Positions 12,548 through 22,881 are shown, counted from the first letter of the stretch. The stretch: DNA of 64,000 nt from Lasioglossum baleicum (GCF_051020765.1 NC_134934.1:4898001-4962000), one strand, 5' to 3'. The notes: a model not told the origin generated them from the sequence alone. A program made the numbers and translations.

Positions 12548-15500
12548 CAGACACAGGAGGGTGTGACGCCACGGGGGCCTGGCCTGTAGATCGGTCGGTG
12601 TCGGTATCGGGAGTAAAAATATTATAATAAAAAGAATCGTATCGATACTTACTGCCGCCGAGACTCGCCGATGCGGTAAGCTGGTGCTGTGTCGGTGTCG
12701 AGGGCGAATTTACGGATTGTCGCCTGGAGGGTGTCGCATACTGCGTTGTCAGTGAATCGTTCGAAGAAGCGTAGTTCCATGTTGAAGCATCCACAGAGGT
12801 CACGACGCCCCCGCTGCTTTGCTGCGTCGGGTAAGATGGACTATATCCTCGGAGACTCGGTCTACCGCAAAATGGTTGCGAAAACCCCGGTAGGCTCTGA
12901 TGAGTAGTTACACCGCCGGAAGACTTTCCAGTGCCAGTATAATCCTCCGAGAGTCCGGATATGCCCGCGGACAGCGCTATCGTTTCAAACGTCCTCGATA
13001 TTGTGTCTATCCCATCGTTCCCTGTCATGCATCGCGCGACCACACTCCGGGACAAAAAGATAGCACATCTTACAATTTTTCGAATCTCACGACGTTCTAC
13101 GAATGGGAATCACAAGCACGGAATCGATGCTTCTCGGTTATACGTACATGCACATAAGCTGCTAACCTACTGTACGATGGTTAATCTAACGTGTAAGAAC
13201 GTTTTGTGATCTACATTTGTTCTACAAGACAATGAATTGGAGGAACCTGATTGTAAGTCGTAAAATAGTATACAGATAGCTACCGTATCGAAACTTGTAG
13301 ATAAACAGTGCTTGGTGACAAAACTGTCAAAAGCAACAACAAACAGAAGTCGTAAAGCGATAATATCAACGTCAGTGATAATAGTTGGAGAAATCTTGTC
13401 GGTGTGGTATAGAAAAGTAGCAGACACTTTGAAATCGTTGAATGATTTCAGACAACGCGTTCGAGAAAGGTGTTTACTAATTCGCGTGGAAAAGTGTTAA
13501 AGAAAGTATTCAATAAATCTGCACCTAACAGAATCACTGTTCTCATTAAATGTTTCCACATACGAGTACGTATTGTATAGGTACGTGTATGCTATAATTT
13601 TGTGCCGCTGGATTTTAGCAAAACTATTATGCATACTATTTTTGCGAAATAGAACTGAGCAGGTTCACGAAGCCCAATTCGATTTGACTTGAAAATGTTA
13701 ATGAAACGTGTCCCGAAATAGTACAGTATACTATTGCGTAAGTATATGTAGAATGAAATTTCGGTTAGAACGTAGAAATCAATTGAAATTGTGTAGATTC
13801 GAATGTGTGCTATCTTTTTGGCCCGGGAGTGTATTCGTGCCGAATAATTGATTTGCTTTTTACCTTGCGCGTTCCAAAGCTGTGAAGGCGAGCTCGTTAA
13901 TTCCGTTGAGCTGCTCGGCATATACGGAAGCGCGTAAGGGCTATTAGTCCCTGCACCGCCGCCAGCCATCATCGTTCCAACGCCGGTCATGGTACGATAC
14001 AACGGACTGAAACAATACGTACATACGTGTTATTTGGCGTGTTCATAGATATCGACGCACATTGGGGTATTTGGCCCGAAAAGTCGGGAAAAATCGATTT
14101 CAAAATTTTCCATAAGCCGTACAATTTTTACTGTCCGACGTAGGTACAGGTCTGAAGAATAAGGCATCAGTATTGTTCTTTTTATTTGTGCACAGTCTTT
14201 TTTAAACAGTTTCTGAAACAGCGTTTTAAGAAAATTGTGTAAATTCTTGCCTCGTAGAAGCTTTTCACGTAGGTATGCAGAGTATTTCCGCACAGATTCC
14301 CTTTCGTTATCATCTAAATTAGTATAGTTATTAATATCTGAACATAATCGATCATTCTCTAAGTTTTCTTACGATTATAAAACTTCATTGATGATTTTGT
14401 TATACTATCGAATAATATCCGGTGCTCTTTCTAGTATCATTACATTCGATAAAGGAATTAGTCCCAGATTTGTGTGCACATAATTTCAACATTATTTACA
14501 CGCACAAATAATGTATCCCAACTTTTCGCTGGAAGCACTCCATTATCACGATTATTCAAGGGTTTCAAAAAAGAGTTGAATAGTATTTATAAACACCCAC
14601 AAACCTCTACAGTGATTCCCACTAATATTCGGACACTCTTAAAAACACCATAACTTTTTTAATATTGGAATATACGACTTGAAATTTTTGGAGAAGTTCA
14701 ATATAGGCCCGTATAAAAAAGTTGTAAAATGCAACTTTTAGTATTTTCTCTACAATTCCGATCAAATGCAATTTTTGAAAAATTTCTTTTTACATCCTGT
14801 AGTAAACTAGTTGCTTAAGCTTCCCAAAAAAGTTCAATATTAAAAAGGTCATGGTGTTTTTAAGAGTGTCCGAATATTAGTGGGAGTCACTGTATAAAAT
14901 TTCGAAAAAAAAATTTTTTCCGACAAGAAAATAAAAATCATTCTGATGTTTCAAATGTTAAAATGCATTTTGATTCATAGTTGACGAATTCGACGACCTT
15001 CTGTATTGCGACCGTAAGCCCATAAACAGCGCTAAAATAGTTTTTCCGACTTTTCTGGTCAATTATAATCGCGCTGTGCGACGGCCCGATACGAATAAAC
15101 GCGTGATTAGAGTCGCGAGACACGTTGGCTCTCATCTCGTTGCGACGTTTCTCCGGGAGAAACACGCCTCCGAGTCATGTCCAAGGGACTTTGAACGAAC
15201 GTGCTGGTTTGTAGAAAAACAGACTCGGCGACGAGTTCCTCGGCTAATGTTCCGCCGCGGGAGGCCGGAAACAGGAACCGTTCTCCGCGATTCATCGGTC
15301 CGTGAATGCGGGCGCGTGCCAAAACAGGACGTTTTTCGATGTACCCTTCCGACTGGTGACTATGAGAACACAACTACTCCATTACCATTAGCATTACCGC
15401 CTCGATTGCCACTACCGTTACCATTAGCAGCGACGGTCCCTATACCTGAGATCGATGGCGCGAGCCGTTCCAAGTTCGAATCCTCGAACAAGATTTCAAA

Positions 15501-18500
15501 GAATAGAACACGTTGGCTAGCTGGATGTCGTTCTCGGGAGACACGGATTGCGCGCGCATACAATACGCTGGTCATTTCCATTCGCCGACGCAACGTAAAC
15601 GCGGCATGATCGTTGCGCAAGACGTCAAAGGCGCGCATCGCGAATACGGGGATACACGGATACGCGAATATGTGATTTCGAAAGTAACCTCCTTCGTTCC
15701 ATGCCGACCTATCGACGTTCAGTCCCGGCCGTTAACGAATAGATCGCAATCCTCGTCACCGACACGAGTATCGACCATGCTCTTTTATCGCGACGATCGC
15801 GGAATAAAATCTCGAGCAGGCCGCGAACCAAAACGATGGACGCGCGCGCGTCCTTGACGCTTCCCGCGACTCTGCGAACACGTACGAATCGATCGGTACG
15901 TGCTCTCCAAACGCTTTCAGAAATTTCCCGGAACGACTTCGGAACGATGCAGCTCGAGAAACGACGTTCGCCTTAACCGAAACATCGATAACAAACGCGC
16001 AAAGTCGACCTTCACGGTTCGTGGTCCGCGGTTCGCGCTCGTCGTTCGCCGATCGATGGGGAAATATTCGAGAAGCGCGAGTCCGTTCGGTACCGAAACG
16101 ACTGTTCCGTAACTGCGATAAATCACGATCGATCGAAACACTAATGACTGCGCGTGCTCTCGCGTCCTCATTCCCCGTCCCTTTTACGTCCCCCGTACCC
16201 CGTATCCAATTCTCCGCGTACGCACTACGATCCACGACCCGTAGCTCGAACGATCTATACCAGGTGCAACCACCTCCCTCGTAGGCCATTAACTTTACCG
16301 CGGAAGAAACGGTACCCGGAAACGGTAGCACGCGCTGAACGTCCTGCTACGACCACCTCATTATTGCAAGCGTTGTCGAGCGGTCTGACGCCGGCATCGT
16401 TTCGACGAATAATTTTCGTAAACCTCTCCAAATGCATAAATTATAAACGGTGACGCGATTCGTCGTCCAACGTAACCGAGAGAGTGTATCGTCGATCGGT
16501 ATGTATAAACAGATCCATTGTATGTGTTCGAGCAACCGAACGACCAAAGGGTTTCGTCTTGCTTCCAAGAACTTTTTCGAGATATTCTCGATCGTCCTAG
16601 CTAACGTTCGCTCGTAATCTCGATCACAAGAACTCTACTACCTTATTTCTTTCTTCGTACGATGTACTCCATTATTACTAGACTGCGGATCTATATGCAA
16701 AACGAAAATATTCTGCATGGATTGCGGGAAGCTTTTTACGTTGACAACGCATAACAGTATTCTTAGATTTTGTACATTTTTCACTGTTTTATATTTCACC
16801 CGGTTAATTTCTTTGTAAATGCATAGAAATCTGCAGTCTACTTGTTACTTTCGACTCGACGTGACGCGGGTTAAAATATTCAGGCTACCGTCGTCGATAC
16901 GAGAAGAAATAAAAAGAGGAAAGAAAAAGAAATTTTGGGATGCGAACGGTAGACGTAATAGCGTTAGCGACGACGGACAGCAGCGAAAGAAGAAGAAAGA
17001 AGAAAAAGATGAGGGGTCGCTACGTTTGGCGAAGTATGCAGATTTCGCGAAATACAATCCGAAACGTCGGTGTTGCCGAGGTTATAGGCCCCTGCTACCG
17101 GACCGCCGTACGCCATCCGAATCTCCCGAGCCGATAAGCCGCTTCTCACGATAGGTGCGGAACAACTCGAGATCCGTGAACCGTTGCAATCGAATCCGCG
17201 TCGACTGTAGATCGCGCAGAACTATCGAAACCTGAGCGGCTATTGGTTCTCGTCTATGCGAGGGCGCGAAAAGTTCAAATTAATTCTTCAAAGTTCAGAG
17301 GAATTCTTATAATAAACTGTTGCGCGTTAGTTTATCTTCGGCCATACCTCCGCGACAAAAAAAATCACCGCACTATAATCTTGTACTTAGAGACCGACAA
17401 CTCATTTATTTGCCATCCTCGTTTCCCGCGAACGCTACTGTTTTTATCGAAATGTCGCGTTTTTTTCCGGGGACAGATCGAGTCGCCAGAAAGTAGCAAC
17501 ATCGAAACAATGGGAAGATAATAAATGGAGAACATCGTAGTTGGTCGAAATATCAGCGGCCATGGGACGGCACGTTTTCACAGTCGCGTTATTAGATGCG
17601 CTAATCGAGACTATCTCGGATAAAAACAGTCCCGGAGCAACGGAACGTATTCCACGCCGACCACGTTGCTCGGAAAAGGGATCAACAGAGAACACTCACT
17701 ACATGCTGTCGCCTGTGACAATCCGAACAGAACCATGAATTCGTCGTCCAGTTCGGTTATCCGTGCGTCGCGTCGCGTTCCGTCGCGTCGGGTCACGCCG
17801 CGTTGATCTTCCGTTTCCTTCGGGCGCGTCGCACTTGTATCTTGACGCGTTATTTTCCACGGTTACGCGAACGCGAACGAGTCGAAGCGCTAGGAAATTC
17901 GAAAATGGAAAACTCTCAGGTAGCGAGAACCGAAAGGAATTGCCAAAGGGTGGAGACGATCTCGAGGCGCGCGCGAGTCCGGCGCAACTGTCACCGAACA
18001 GACGCGAACTGAGTGGAATATAATCTGGCAGTGTGCACGAAACGTCCGAGCGAACGCGATCGTAGGACCTCGAACGTGCTCAGGATTTCCCCTACCGCGG
18101 ATCTCTCCCTTCCTTCGTTTCTTTTCTTTGCTGGTTCGTGTCCCCTCTCGTCCACCGCATCTTTTCCACCTCCCACCTTTCCGATTGTCATCCATCCGCG
18201 CGTACGAATATCTCGATGGAAGTGCAATACATTTTTCTCGCGTATACGCTCGTCAGTAATCGTTCGTTCCTCTCTTCCGATTCTTCCAATCAGAAATGCA
18301 AAACGGAAATAACGATTCGACTAATTCTTCTGTCTTGTTCCACTGTGTTCGTACTCTCCGTACGGGACGAAAGGGGTCCTCGCGCGCAGCCGCCAATGGT
18401 CAGGTCGTGACGTCACACACTTTAACCAATAATTCAGCGAGAACCGAAAGTGCAAGTGGAATGACCCAATCGGACGGCTTCCTGCCGCATTCCTTTCGAA

Positions 18501-21500
18501 TTCCTGCCAGGAGACTTCTCGTGAGGCATGGAGACTACGGCTACCTGTGTTCGTCTCTCGTTCACCTAACATCGCGGCACCGCTATTGTTGCTGCTATTC
18601 TCGCGCGTGTCGTCCGTTTGGCCATTAAGGGGCTAAACTCGTTTTCAGGATTGCAAGGGTGCAATTTGCATTATTATGTAGCTATCTTCATAAAGCTGTG
18701 ACAGCTACATGCTGCCGAATAATGCAAATTACCCCTCGTAAACGTAAAAATAGGAATCTTGGGGGCGATCGTGGCCTAGATTGATCTTTTATCTGGCGCT
18801 TTTGACTACTGAAAACCCCCATCTTTGCATTACCGAGAAATAAGAAGGCGCCTCCCGCACACTTGCAATCCTGGAAACAAGAGTCTACCCCCTTAACCCT
18901 TTGTACTCGAAGCAATTTGAATTCCAAGATCAAGACATTTGTTTCAACCCAGATCATTTTTGTTCTATGTAATCTTTTTGACATTGTGCACGTCAAATTG
19001 AACCCGTTTTCTTATATAACAGCTGGGCTCTTTACGATTTCTAGAATACAGACAAATTTAATAATGTTAAAACTGTTTTGAATAATGGTACAGCAATTTT
19101 TAGTGGCGCCACAGACTCGCCAGTCGAGTGCAAAGGGTTAATTGTCCTCTGTAATCGTTTAGGTGTTCAGTGGCCTGTCGACAGGTCGTGGTCGCCGGCC
19201 AAGTTACGCTCAGTTTTCTCTTTCCTCTTCGAAAACGGCAACAATTTTAAATAATTGTCGATGCCAATGGGGTGGGGTAAACCGACAGTCGTTGCAGGCT
19301 CTCGGTTTGGCAGGTTAGCTGCTCGCACCGTGACGTCACGCGATACCAAGAGCTTTCTTGGAACGCGATGGGTATATACGACCATTCCGGACTGTAAACC
19401 CTGGGATGATTCATGACAAAGTTCTCGTTAAAGAGCAGCGATTACGGTTTACCCTCCTCAATTTTCTTTCTCCTTCTCTTTCTCTGTCGCTATCGACCAT
19501 TTTCGTTCTAGACAAACATAAATGTGAAAGGATCGATGAACACGCAATATCGTCGGGAAAAAGTCGAAATCGAAAAAGTACGATCGATGCAGCCGTATGA
19601 ACTAAAAAGAGGACGTAACGTGGATAAAAAGTAGAAGGTCGGAGGATATTCGGCAAAGAGGAAAACCGAAACGATTACGAAAATAACCGGGAAGGCACGA
19701 TTATCGCGCGAAGAGGTTACGCGACGGTCGTTGATCGACGACGATGTTTTGCGTCACAGAATCGTTCCCACCTAATCGCCCCGTTCTTCGAGATAAATAA
19801 CGCTGCGAAAAAATAAGACACGAAAACTGTATCGTCCTCTGCACCCGAACGTAGGATATCGAAATTCGGAGGTCGTGGCCCGTGCGTTTAAGTCCACGTC
19901 GACGTCCGCGTCCGATCGCCTTATTACGTCCACGAGACTCGCGCATACGTATATGTATCGTTTCGTTTTCTCACAGTTGGTAGGATAACGCGAACAAAAA
20001 ATCATCTCTATCGGTCAATACACTCTTATCGCGTTCTTGTCGCTCGGTCGCGTACCAACGAATCGTTCCAAACCGCGAATCGATTGACCAATTTTTTTTG
20101 TAAGCCGTGGTTCGTGATCGATCGATCAGTTGCCGAAAAGCAGTGGACGGTTCGAAAAAGAAAGAGCAAGGTTAAGAGACAGGGCACGGAGGAGGAGGGG
20201 AAGACGAACCTACAAGCCGCAAGTTCGATAGCGAAAATCCAAATGGGGCGAGACTCGTGTCCAGGATGAATCGGTAAACAGAAAAGGTGTTCGTTTTCAC
20301 GAAACTGTTAGCATAGGGCCGAAGAGGCGTCGCACTGTTTTCCATCGTCGGTTTGGTTTTATTTTCGGTTTTGTATCGCCTACGCACACAAGCTTTGGAA
20401 GCGGGGAGGCGCGGAGCATCCCCCGAGCGCTAACGTGTAAATATCTTCGCGTATCGTAAACCGTAAACCGTTTAACCGTTAGGATTGTATCGTGACGATG
20501 CGTGAGAACGCAATCCGGATTCTCGCAATTCGTGTTTTCGCGCACGACGAACGACGGAACTTTTGGAACAGGATACCATCGATAATGCGTTAACCAACTA
20601 ACCTGGATAGCGGTCCGCTCGGCGAATGCGGCGTCGGTGGTCCTTGATCGTGTTCTTGATGGTGATGAGACGCGGCGGTTTGATGGGCGTAAATCGTCTC
20701 CATGTAAAGTTGATCGGAGACTCGATCGGCTTCCTGAACCAAACCGTGATTAGCTTGAACGGAAGACGGTGGCTGCATGACTGTCAAATGAGGGTAAGAC
20801 TGTCTGGCTTGCTCGTTCGGACTGTATCCACCATCCGCGTGTCCTTGATGATGCGGCGACGAGAGTCCTTGATCGTCGTGCGGACTCCGACTGGAACTTG
20901 GCGAGCTACCGGTACGCAAAGTGGGCGATCCGCTACCTCCTCCTCCTCCTTCTCCTCCGCCTCCTCCGCCACCTCTGCCGACGCCGATACCGATGCCAAC
21001 ATCACCGCCGTTACTACCACTGCCTCCGTTTCCACTGCCGCCACTGCCTCCTCCTCCTCCTCCACCTCCACCTCCTGTTGTTGTTCCACTACCACTTCCT
21101 CCTCCTCCTCCTCCTCGTATCTGATGTTGAAGGTATCCATCGTCGGTTAAAACTTCTTCCAAGTGATGATGATGATGGTGTTGCGTTTGTGGTTGATGAT
21201 GATGGTGTTGATGTTGTTGTTGCGTCTGTTGGTGATGATGGTGATGATGATTATGATGATCCGACGCTCCAATTTCGTTGCTCGCATTAGCACCGCTCGA
21301 CGTATTCAAAGGGAACATCACTCCCAAAGTAAAATCACCCCGGTCGCCTCGCATGGCTGCTGCGATTCCGCCAACCCTTTCCACGTCCTCCTGATCTATA
21401 TCGTGACGGTGTTGTTGTTGTTGTTGTGTCTTCGTTTGAGGGGGTTGTGATTGCGATTGCGATTGCGATTGCGTGTGCGACGGTGACTGCGGCTCTTGCT

Positions 21501-22741
21501 CGTCCGAGCGACGATGACTCGACGAAGAAAGTCCAGTATGTTGGGACGTGTCCGTCTGCGAATGATGATGGTGCTGATGGTGGTGGCGGTGATGGTGGTG
21601 GTGGTGATGGTGGGGGTGGTGGTGGTCGGTCGCGGTTGGCGAGAGCGTTTCGGTACCGTAACGATTCATCGTCGAGCGAGGCGCGTGACTGTCGTGCCGA
21701 TTTCCCTGCCGCAGCGCAGAGCCTTCGCCGCTTTGCCGGTTATCCCCTCCCTCTCGAACCTTTACTTCTCTCGCCCCTGGCTCGGCGAATTGCAGCCTCG
21801 GCTGCTGCTCTTCGTGGTAGTAGCGGCGGTGGCGGTGGCGGTGGTGGTGGTGGTGGAAGAGGGACTCTTGGCGATGATGGTAGTAGTGGTGGTGGCGTCG
21901 CTGCTGTTGCTGCCGAAGCTGCTCCTGTTGATCGTGGTCGTGGTCACGATCGTGGTGAGGCCCAAAAATATGTTGCTCTATTCGTAACTGTTCAACCCTC
22001 GACGAATCGCAGCCCTTGTCGCAATTTGAGGCCTGCACCAGATAACCCCTTCGCGACCGATCCCATAATTCGTTAAAATTCAAACGTTGCCCGTGTATAG
22101 TCTATTGTTCGCGACAAATACATTCTTGTCGGATTTGTTCGGTGTATTGGGTTTATTGGGGCGCGAATCTATTCGACTACTCGATGTTACGGGAGGTCAA
22201 GAGCAAACGCTCCGAGTCTCGGCTGGATCGTAAAACGATATCGTACGATTGTATGCTCATTATTCTCACCTTTCTGGAGGATCAGGCGGATCGAACAGTT
22301 CGTAGTTGGTCAAAAGTAGATCGTAAGGAATGCTCGTATCGCTGTCGCGATCGACGGAAGCGGTGGAAACTACAGAAGAGGCAATAGCTACCGCTTCTGC
22401 GTCGCTCGCCTCTACGATCGCGCCATTTTCAATGTCCTGCTGTCCCGCCTCCAGCACGCCCCCATTGTCCCCGCCTTCTTCGGTTCCATGCTTTTCGTAC
22501 GCTAGCTGCCGTCGCGGTGGTTGCTGTTCGAACTCGAAGAGCCGTTCTCGTCGAGCGACAACAACCTTGGGCTCGGAATCCGTCGCGTTCCGTGACAATA
22601 TCGCCGAGTCCGCTCCTTCGTCCTTGTTCCCTTCGACCGCTCCGATCCTCTCGATCGTCTCCGATGGACCGATCGCATCGGTGTCCGCCCCGCTTGCGTT
22701 CGTCGACTCCTTCGCTCCGTACACGTATTCCCATGAAATTG
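3963..22741 (-). CDS. srp: serpent, GATA-family zinc-finger transcription factor (spliced, 5' end incomplete)
   Basis: Exons on the minus strand, in transcript order: 22741-22270, about 22048-20603, 14006-13864, 13021-12653, then either 7135-6960 (N-finger) or 6454-6369 (no finger), then 5478-5160 and 4324-3963 (TAA at 3965-3963). Every junction keeps phase, giving about 1094 visible residues with the N-finger exon or 1064 with the alternative. Two GATA fingers have the C-x2-C-x17-C-x2-C spacing. The linker SASRR and tail DTIQTRKRKPKG are typical of two-finger insect GATA factors. A finger-less variant exon containing DFYK matches what I recall of Drosophila Serpent, where one- and two-finger isoforms act in haematopoiesis; this is the main reason for choosing srp over pannier or GATAe. 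The known role of the family is binding WGATAR sites in blood, fat body and endoderm. No in-frame Met exists in the most upstream exon, so a start-codon exon is missing. Confidence 0.85.
4371..4952. mobile_element. T1 palindromic TTAA-type MITE, copy 1 (in last srp intron)
   Basis: Two inverted arms, each carrying the modules TTGCAAGGGYGC, a GAAATG/CATTTC block, AGCGCTAGA, GATTGATC and ATTACGCCTCGTAAACG, surround a centre with GCAGCTTTATG-type hairpins. At least six related copies occur in this window (near 4371, 8803, 18629, 30922, 32870 and 53377). Better-kept copies end in GGGGGTAGACTCG next to TTAA. This copy has degraded ends and an extra internal segment, about 4640-4740. Confidence 0.75.
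5160..5478 (-). CDS. srp: srp C-terminal GATA finger exon
   Basis: Acceptor TTTTCACAG before 5478; donor GTAAGT after 5160; 319 nt, phase 0 in and phase 1 out. The encoded finger has CSNC and CNAC spaced by 17 residues, with SLWRRN and the basic tail DTIQTRKRKPKG that contacts DNA in GATA proteins. Poly-Asn/Ser (about 5172-5240) follows. The donor sequence itself reads GGT AAG TAG, so retaining the next intron would end the protein two codons after the exon. This exon must be preceded by exactly one of the two alternative exons to stay in frame. Confidence 0.92.
5624..5673. repeat. (GA)n microsatellite
   Basis: About 24 tandem GA units followed by AAG repeats, in the intron between the C-finger exon and the variant exon. 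A second, less regular purine-rich stretch covers about 6180-6336. Confidence 0.9.
6369..6454 (-). CDS. srp: srp alternative exon lacking the N-finger
   Basis: An 86-nt exon with acceptor CTCTGTTTCAG and donor TTTG/GTAGGT. It starts with TG, which joins the preceding A to make ATG, and ends in the codons for RRL, exactly as the N-finger exon does. It encodes MADQADFYKGYCGYSGAR followed by RAFEEKSSRRL (Met from the junction). As I recall, Drosophila Serpent has an alternative exon with a DFYK motif ending in SRRL that gives the one-finger isoform; this looks like its counterpart. It lies 505 nt downstream of the N-finger exon in transcript order. Only two Tyr-flanked Cys/Gly residues are present, so no zinc finger can form. 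Confidence 0.75.
6960..7135 (-). CDS. srp: srp N-terminal GATA finger exon
   Basis: A 176-nt exon with acceptor CCGTGCACAG and donor ATTG/GTAAGA. It encodes MHNIGTEYFTDGRE, then a GATA finger with CVNC and CNAC spaced by 17 residues, STPLWRRDGTGHYL inside, and NKMNGMNRPLVKQPRRL after it. N-fingers of this type bind the FOG/U-shaped cofactor and stabilise DNA binding (known of the family). The exon enters in phase 1 and leaves in phase 0, like the 86-nt alternative exon. Confidence 0.93.
7383..7551. mobile_element. Degraded hAT-like MITE (TAGACAGCGG family variant)
   Basis: The left end TAGACAGCGG and right end CCCGCTGTA are imperfect inverted repeats. The internal text GCATTTATGACAAAAAT is shared with the copies at 51183 and 55718. 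The flanking 8-mers do not match well, so the copy is old or was altered. Confidence 0.55.
7600..7677. repeat. 78-bp perfect hairpin (25-bp arms)
   Basis: Positions 7600-7624 (AGTCTGATTTTCGAGAGTTG...) and 7653-7677 are perfect reverse complements around a 28-nt spacer. No second copy was seen in the window. It could be a minimal foldback element or a fresh inverted duplication. Confidence 0.8.
8416..8802 (+). pseudogene. mariner transposase fragment (C-terminal)
   Basis: About 128 codons ending at TGA 8800-8802, with landmarks of the mariner DD34D catalytic domain: HQDNAPAHTS carries the second Asp, and the block PPYLPDLAPRNFSLFP is where the third Asp normally lies (APSDY-type). Here that residue reads Asn (RNF). 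The tail EQDANYYLKGLKRLEHRWEK is typical of the family. The N-terminal DNA-binding part and first catalytic Asp are absent, so the copy cannot encode an active enzyme. Confidence 0.9.
8803..9817. mobile_element. T1 palindromic MITE, copy 2, inserted at the transposase stop codon
   Basis: The left arm starts at 8803 (...GAACTCGTTTTTCCAGGATTG) and the right arm ends at 9817 (GAGTCTACCCCC). The flanking tetramer is TTGA at both ends (8799-8802 and 9818-9821), a variant of the TTAA duplicated by the other copies. The left TTGA contains the mariner transposase stop codon. The two arms are separated by another element at about 8990-9652. Confidence 0.75.
8990..9652. mobile_element. Long inverted-repeat element nested inside T1 copy 2
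   Basis: Arms of about 110 bp, around 9040-9150 and 9515-9640, are imperfect reverse complements rich in the motif CTCGAGCCGAG. The right end reads TAGGGGTGTGCGAGTACTCG on the minus strand, a start often seen in hAT-type MITEs. The left end lacks that terminus, so the element is probably truncated. An (ATT)n microsatellite lies at 9352-9386. Confidence 0.55.
11058..11274. mobile_element. 217-bp foldback MITE with perfect 8-bp target duplication
   Basis: The element begins CATAGACATATAGAGATAGA and ends with its reverse complement; pairing extends about 60 bp with a few mismatches and includes a CACAATGGCGGC block in both arms. GATGTACG occurs directly on both sides (11050-11057 and 11275-11282). 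An 8-bp duplication fits hAT or P-type elements; I cannot decide which. It lies in an srp intron. Confidence 0.85.
12653..13021 (-). CDS. srp: srp internal exon (Ser/Thr/Gln-rich)
   Basis: A 369-nt exon: acceptor GCATGACAG, donor GGCA/GTAAGT. It enters with two bases (GG) completing a Gly codon and leaves with one base (A) that makes ATG with either alternative exon. The protein is Ser/Gly/Thr-rich (GYSPSYPTQQSSGG, DASTWNYASSNDSLT) and ends LTASASLGG; Drosophila Serpent has, as I recall, a SASASL-type motif just before its alternative exon. No domain is seen; this is probably a transactivation region. Confidence 0.82.
13864..14006 (-). CDS. srp: srp internal exon
   Basis: A 143-nt exon: acceptor TTGTTTCAG, donor CAAG/GTAAAA. 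It encodes SPLYRTMTGVGTMMAGG...NSPYALPYMP...SPSQLWNAQ. The single leading T completes the AG left by the exon ending at 20603. Both junction phases fit the neighbouring exons. Confidence 0.82.
14610..14892. mobile_element. Tc1/mariner-type foldback MITE (CAGTGA ends)
   Basis: Inverted ends CAGTGATTCCCACTAATATT and its counterpart are flanked by TA (14608-14609, 14893-14894). The interior shares the stretch near CAATTCCGATCAA with the larger foldback at 25948-26476, so the two are related families. A third, damaged relative ends at 40079. Confidence 0.8.
16679..16840. mobile_element. hAT-like MITE, TAGACTGCGGATC family
   Basis: Ends TAGACTGCGGATC and (reverse) TAGACTGCAGAT. Flanking 8-mers ATTATTAC and CTTGTTAC match at six of eight positions. 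The terminal 50 bp recur in inverted orientation as a fragment at 41608-41660. Confidence 0.75.
18629..18892. mobile_element. T1 TTAA-type MITE, copy 3
   Basis: Starts GGGGCTAAACTCG after TTAA (18625-18628) and ends GAGTCTACCCCC before TTAA (18893-18896). Much of the left arm is deleted, leaving mainly the right arm. The exact TTAA flanks suggest piggyBac-type mobilisation (inference). Confidence 0.82.
18897..19137. mobile_element. T2 TTAA-type MITE (CCCTTTG ends)
   Basis: A 241-bp element starting CCCTTTGTACTCGA and ending in the reverse of CCCTTTGCACTCGA, with TTAA on each side (18893-18896, 19138-19141). CCCTTT-like termini next to TTAA are typical of piggyBac-related elements. The left TTAA is shared with the T1 copy. 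Confidence 0.82.
20603..22048 (-). CDS. srp: srp large exon: His/Gln/Gly-rich N-terminal region
   Basis: The donor is CCAG/GTTAGT after 20603, leaving two bases. The open frame extends upstream to a TAG at 22104-22102. I place the acceptor at CGCGAAG before 22048 because it alone fits the phase of the exon ending at 22270; its pyrimidine tract is poor, so the 5' end is uncertain (22101 and 22032 are alternatives in a different phase). The protein has His runs (about 21180-21260 and 21560-21620), Gln runs, a Gly-rich block (about 20930-21120) and calmer segments such as GDFTLGVMFPLNTSSG and DRVSDQLYMETIYAHQ. This type of N-terminus is common in Serpent-like GATA proteins. Confidence 0.75.
22270..22741 (-). 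CDS. srp: Probable upstream srp coding exon (acidic)
   Basis: A 472-nt open segment between an acceptor-like CGCTGTTTAG (exon starts 22741) and donor AAAG/GTGAGA (exon ends 22270). The protein is acidic with natural-looking composition (IGPSETIERIGAVEGNKDEG, PYDLLLTNYELFDPPDPPE). It leaves two bases that join the next exon in frame. There is no in-frame Met and a TGA lies just upstream, so an earlier start-codon exon is needed. The opposite strand is also open here, but with lower-complexity text. No domain is recognised. Confidence 0.5.
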
Positions 22742-22881
22742 CTAAACAGCGAATCGTTGGTTCTGTTCATTTACGTATGATCGAGCAAACGATAACGAAG
22801 GCGAGGCGCCTCGCATGTTCGGAACGTACCCGAGGGTGGCATTCTTTTCCCACAGGAATCTGGACAAGGTAAACGGTTTAA

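Larger units (their letters stand above)
7136..12652. other. srp: Large srp intron, mostly transposon-derived
   Basis: This intron separates the middle exons from the alternative exons. It contains a degraded hAT-like MITE (7383-7551), a short perfect hairpin (7600-7677), a mariner with nested elements (8324-9909), and a 217-bp foldback element (11058-11274). The rest (about 7680-8323, 9912-11049, 11283-12652) is CpG-rich, with no exon that I can support. Confidence 0.7.
14007..20602. other. srp: srp intron with scattered MITEs
   Basis: A 6.6-kb intron between the His/Gly-rich exon and the 143-nt exon. It holds a Tc1-type foldback (14610-14892), a hAT-like MITE (16679-16840), and adjoining T1 and T2 MITEs (18629-19137). 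About 14.9-16.6, 16.9-18.6 and 19.2-20.6 kb are CpG-rich, with ORFs on both strands that I judge spurious. Regulatory elements are likely but none is identifiable by eye. Confidence 0.6.

Noticed and set aside
20626..22076. Long plus-strand ORFs opposite the large srp exon
   Set aside because: They are antisense readings of His/Gln/Gly repeats (Leu-, Met-, Val- or Pro-rich text) and have no natural protein composition.
3963..22741. pannier or GATAe as the identity of the GATA gene
   Set aside because: The finger-less alternative exon with DFYK and the SASRR linker point to serpent. My recall of the other paralogs is imperfect, so a tree of the two fingers would settle it.
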